Assembly: GCF_004217315.1 (NCBI RefSeq)
Contig: NZ_SGWR01000002.1
Coordinates: 364,414 to 428,413, forward strand
Reading direction: 5' to 3'
DNA from: Corticibacter populi
GTDB lineage: Bacteria; Pseudomonadota; Gammaproteobacteria; Burkholderiales; Burkholderiaceae_C
Length of the DNA: 64,000 bases
Below the pieces are notes generated by a model. That model was not told the DNA's origin, made no database searches, and was given only the letters and a program-made list of their open reading frames with translations. This document shows, in pieces, positions 60,041 to 64,000 of this stretch; position 1 is the stretch's first letter; every line of letters begins with the position of its first letter. Position numbers and translations under genes: made by a program.

Positions 60041-60208
60041 GGCTGAACTCCTTTTCTGAACGGGGGAAGGAAAAGATGGCCTGCCGCATTGCAGCCCATC
60101 AGCTGGGCTCCAGCATAGGGCGACACGGGGGGCCGGTGCGTCATCGTCCCGATGCACGCACTGTAGGCCGAAGCTGACAGCACGGCGCGCCAGCGCCAGC
60201 TCAACGAA

Positions 60209-60715
60209 TCAAAGCCCGTCCGGCTTCTGCATCAATCCACCGATCAACTTGGACAGCAGCGCATCCAGTTGTACTTGCTCCTGCGCGCTCAACGACGCCA
60301 GGGCCTGCTGCTCGTTGGCGACGTGCAGCGGCAACATCTGCTCAATCAAGGCCAGTCCAGCAGGCGTGAGCCGAACCTGAATGCTGCGCCGGTCGGCGGG
60401 CGAAGGCTGGCGCTCGATCAACCCATTGGATTCGAGCCGATCGATGCGGCTGGTCATGGCCCCGGAAGACAGCATCAGGCCTTCATACAGCTCGGTGGGT
60501 GTGAGCATGTAAGGCTTGCCAGCGCGCCGCAGCGTGGCAATGACGTCGAACTCGCCCTTCTGCAACTTGAATCGCGCCGCAAAAGGGGCCAGCCATTCAC
60601 GCTCCATGAGCTGCGCGGCCTCCAGCAGCCGTCCTGCCGTGGCCATGACCTTGGCGTCGATGCCTGGCCATTCCCGGCGCCACTCCTCCTGCATCCGTTG
60701 TGCGCGATCTGTCAT
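60209..60715 (-). CDS. MarR-family transcriptional regulator
   Basis: 168 residues from the ATG at 60715; a TTG at 60763 is a possible earlier start. Winged-helix features: FKLQKGEFDVIATLRR, MLTPTELYEGLMLSSGAMTS, RIDRLESNGLIERQPSPADR, RRSIQVRLTPAG. It is divergent from the MFS transporter gene, with dyad sequences between, so it likely represses that gene until a small ligand, probably the transported compound, binds. Confidence 0.88.
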   Translation of the reverse strand: MTDRAQRMQEEWRREWPGIDAKVMATAGRLLEAAQLMEREWLAPFAARFKLQKGEFDVIATLRRAGKPYMLTPTELYEGLMLSSGAMTSRIDRLESNGLIERQPSPADRRSIQVRLTPAGLALIEQMLPLHVANEQQALASLSAQEQVQLDALLSKLIGGLMQKPDGL

Positions 60716-60740
60716 GCGTCGTTCGATAGCTGGGTTGTTC

Positions 60741-60760
60741 AGTATTGAATTGTTTGATAG
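60741..60760. promoter_or_regulatory. MarR operator-like sequence, first copy
   Basis: AGTATTGAATTGTTTGATAG, partly palindromic and sharing its AGTATT..GA start with the site at 60857. It lies just inside the 5' side of the MarR gene. Confidence 0.35.
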
Positions 60761-60856
60761 CAAGCATGGTAAGCCAAGGCCAGACCTCCCAGCCGGTTCT
60801 CCCAGCCGCTTTCACGGCAACGGACCGATGCCTCGTGCGGCGCATGCGGCCATCAT

Positions 60857-60878
60857 AGTATTTTGATATAAAGATACT
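60857..60878. promoter_or_regulatory. MarR operator-like dyad before the MFS gene
   Basis: AGTAT, twelve AT-rich bases, ATACT: an inverted repeat 25 bp before the MFS start in a strongly AT-rich stretch that should also contain the transporter promoter. Confidence 0.45.
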
Positions 60879-60902
60879 TTTTATAAAGACAAATAAATAC
60901 CC

Positions 60903-62084
60903 ATGCAGCGTTCATCGCTTCTGCTCGCCATCCTCGCCGTGCTCGGCTTGGCGCTCAACCTGCGCCCGGCCCTGGCGGTCATCGGCCCGCTGCTGGACAT
61001 GATCGAGGCCGCCACAGGCCTCAGCCACACCCAGGCGAGTCTGCTGACCACCTTGCCGGTTTTCGTCATGGGCCTGTGCGCGCTGGGGGGCATGCGCATC
61101 ACCCATTGGCTGGGCGAGCGCAATGGCGTCAGCCTCGGGATCGCGCTGATCGCCATGGCCTGCGCCGCGCGGTACGACGCAGACGGTGGCCTGCAGTTGC
61201 TGACCACTGCCATCCTGGCCGGCATCGGCATTGCGCTGGTGCAAACCTTGCTGCCGGCGTTCATCCAGCGCCGTTTCGTGGCCAACGCCGCCAAGGTCTT
61301 CGGGCTCTACACCACCGGCATCATGGCTGGGTCGGCCATCGCCGCCACTTCGGCAGCCGGGTTGGCACAGTGGTGGGGGTGGCCCGCAGCCCTGGCCATC
61401 TGGGCGCTGCCGGCGGTGCTGGCACTCGCCTTGTGGCGCCTGGCCACACCGCCGCTGGTGCAGCATGGCGCGGCGGCCGCCTCTGCTCCTGCCATTCCAC
61501 AAGCGGCGTTCTGGCGCAATCTGCGTGCCTGGGAGTTGATGGTGTTCTTCGGCATCGGCACCGGCGCCTACACGCTGGTGCTGGCCTGGCTGCCGCCGTT
61601 CTATACCAGCCTGGGCTGGACGCCCGCCGCCGCAGGCCTGATGCTCGGTGGCCTGACGGTGATCGAGGTGGTTGCCGGCCTGGTGGTCTCGGCCACCATC
61701 GGACGCTTCATCGACCGGCGTGGCCCCCTGCTGCTGGTGCTCGCGATGCTGATGGCCGGATTGATGTGCCTGATCATCGCGCCACTGTCGCTGGCCCTGC
61801 CCGCATGCCTGTTGCTCGGAGCGGGCATTGGCGCGCTGTTTCCGCTGTCCCTGATCGTGGCGCTGGACCACGTCAAGGAGCCGGCCCGCGTGGGCCGCCT
61901 CGCGGCCTTCGTGCAGGGCGGCGGCTACATCATCGCCAGCGGCATGCCGCTACTGGCCGGCCTGCTGCGCGACCGCTTCGCCGACCTTTCCCATGCCTGG
62001 GTCGCCATGCTCGTGGGGACACTTTTTCTGCTGGCACTGTGCTGGCGCTTCTCGCCGGCCTCGTATGTGCGAATCGATGCATGA
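60903..62084 (+). CDS. MFS transporter, CynX/NimT type
   Basis: 393 residues, about 12 membrane segments, for example ILAVLGLALNLRPALAVIGP at the start, which carries the LNLRPA motif of cyanate/nitroimidazole-type MFS proteins, then PVFVMGLCALGGMRITHWLG, TTGIMAGSAIAATSAAG, and ACLLLGAGIGALFPLSLIVA. Such exporters/importers move small organic anions or drugs. The divergent MarR gene suggests induction by the substrate, which is unknown. Confidence 0.85.
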   Translation: MQRSSLLLAILAVLGLALNLRPALAVIGPLLDMIEAATGLSHTQASLLTTLPVFVMGLCALGGMRITHWLGERNGVSLGIALIAMACAARYDADGGLQLLTTAILAGIGIALVQTLLPAFIQRRFVANAAKVFGLYTTGIMAGSAIAATSAAGLAQWWGWPAALAIWALPAVLALALWRLATPPLVQHGAAAASAPAIPQAAFWRNLRAWELMVFFGIGTGAYTLVLAWLPPFYTSLGWTPAAAGLMLGGLTVIEVVAGLVVSATIGRFIDRRGPLLLVLAMLMAGLMCLIIAPLSLALPACLLLGAGIGALFPLSLIVALDHVKEPARVGRLAAFVQGGGYIIASGMPLLAGLLRDRFADLSHAWVAMLVGTLFLLALCWRFSPASYVRIDA

Positions 62085-62153
62085 GGGCAGGCGTCGCAGG
62101 ATGCACCGGGGGATGTTCACCTGACCGGAAGGCATGCCCGGCCGCGCCATGCA

Positions 62154-62183
62154 AAACGGCCTCGCTGGTGTGCGAGGCCGTTT
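62154..62183. terminator. Bidirectional terminator hairpin between MFS and groEL
   Basis: AAACGGCCTCGC, loop of 6, GCGAGGCCGTTT: a perfect 12-bp stem with A/T ends, between the convergent MFS (+) and groEL (-) genes, so it can end both transcripts. Confidence 0.75.
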
Positions 62184-62248
62184 CGTAGCATTTCGAGCGG
62201 TCGGTGGACGACCGCCAATGACTGTCGTCGGCCCTTGCGGCACCGACT

Positions 62249-62269
62249 GGCCGGGCAGATTGCCCGGCC
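62249..62269 (-). terminator. Hairpin directly after groEL
   Basis: GGCCGGGC, loop of 5, GCCCGGCC, about 10 bp beyond the groEL stop. It has no T run; it may stabilise the mRNA 3' end or help termination together with the hairpin at 62154. Confidence 0.45.
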
Positions 62270-62278
62270 CAGGTTTCA

Positions 62279-63973
<1,695 letters not shown>

Positions 63974-64000
63974 TCAGCCCGCCAGGCGGACTGCTGCGCG

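Overview
The window looks like a chromosomal segment of a high-G+C betaproteobacterium, most likely a burkholderialean of the Comamonadaceae type. This rests on the GroEL sequence at the right edge, the many aromatic/acyl-CoA catabolic genes and the overall codon usage; it is an inference from reading the sequence, not a database match.

Left part (1-9.3 kb): the N-terminal half of a xanthine-dehydrogenase-type 2Fe-2S subunit, a Rieske oxygenase with its VanB-like reductase, and a TrmO-type tRNA methyltransferase gene. Next comes a 5-kb siderophore-uptake cassette (periplasmic Fes-like esterase, FepA/PfeA-like TonB receptor, AraC regulator) of visibly lower G+C. It lies between two directly repeated remnants of the same IS5-family transposase gene.

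Central part (9.3-53.7 kb): a type VI secretion (T6SS) island in several transcription units. Present are PAAR-like and OmpA proteins; tssK-L-M-A; tssB-C-hcp-(peptidoglycan-binding protein)-tssE; and tssF-G-H(clpV)-vgrG followed by a LysM adaptor and an 821-residue protein of unknown function. No tssJ is visible, TssM lacks a Walker A motif, and TssL carries an unusual C-terminal extension. Between the T6SS units lie regulators (two hybrid histidine kinases, each with a periplasmic binding-protein gene in the same region, and one LuxR-type response regulator). There are also a GumN/TraB-like protein, a large MltA-type lytic transglycosylase, a PfkB kinase with a GntR regulator, and a two-partner secretion operon (FhaB-like TpsA, TpsB transporter) led by an exported CHAT-domain protease-like protein. 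Six upstream regions in this island share a similar CTAT/CC..TGG/CTAT element, suggesting one regulon that includes the CHAT/TPS operon.

Right part (53.9-64 kb): a leftward catabolic cluster (two SDRs, an MDR oxidoreductase, a hotdog thioesterase, a Dabb protein and a long acyl-CoA dehydrogenase), a small DUF1328 membrane protein, a MarR regulator divergent from a CynX/NimT-type MFS transporter, and groEL. A family of intergenic repeats beginning AGAACCTGTTCA sits directly on the stop codons of four genes. No rRNA, tRNA or CRISPR array was seen.
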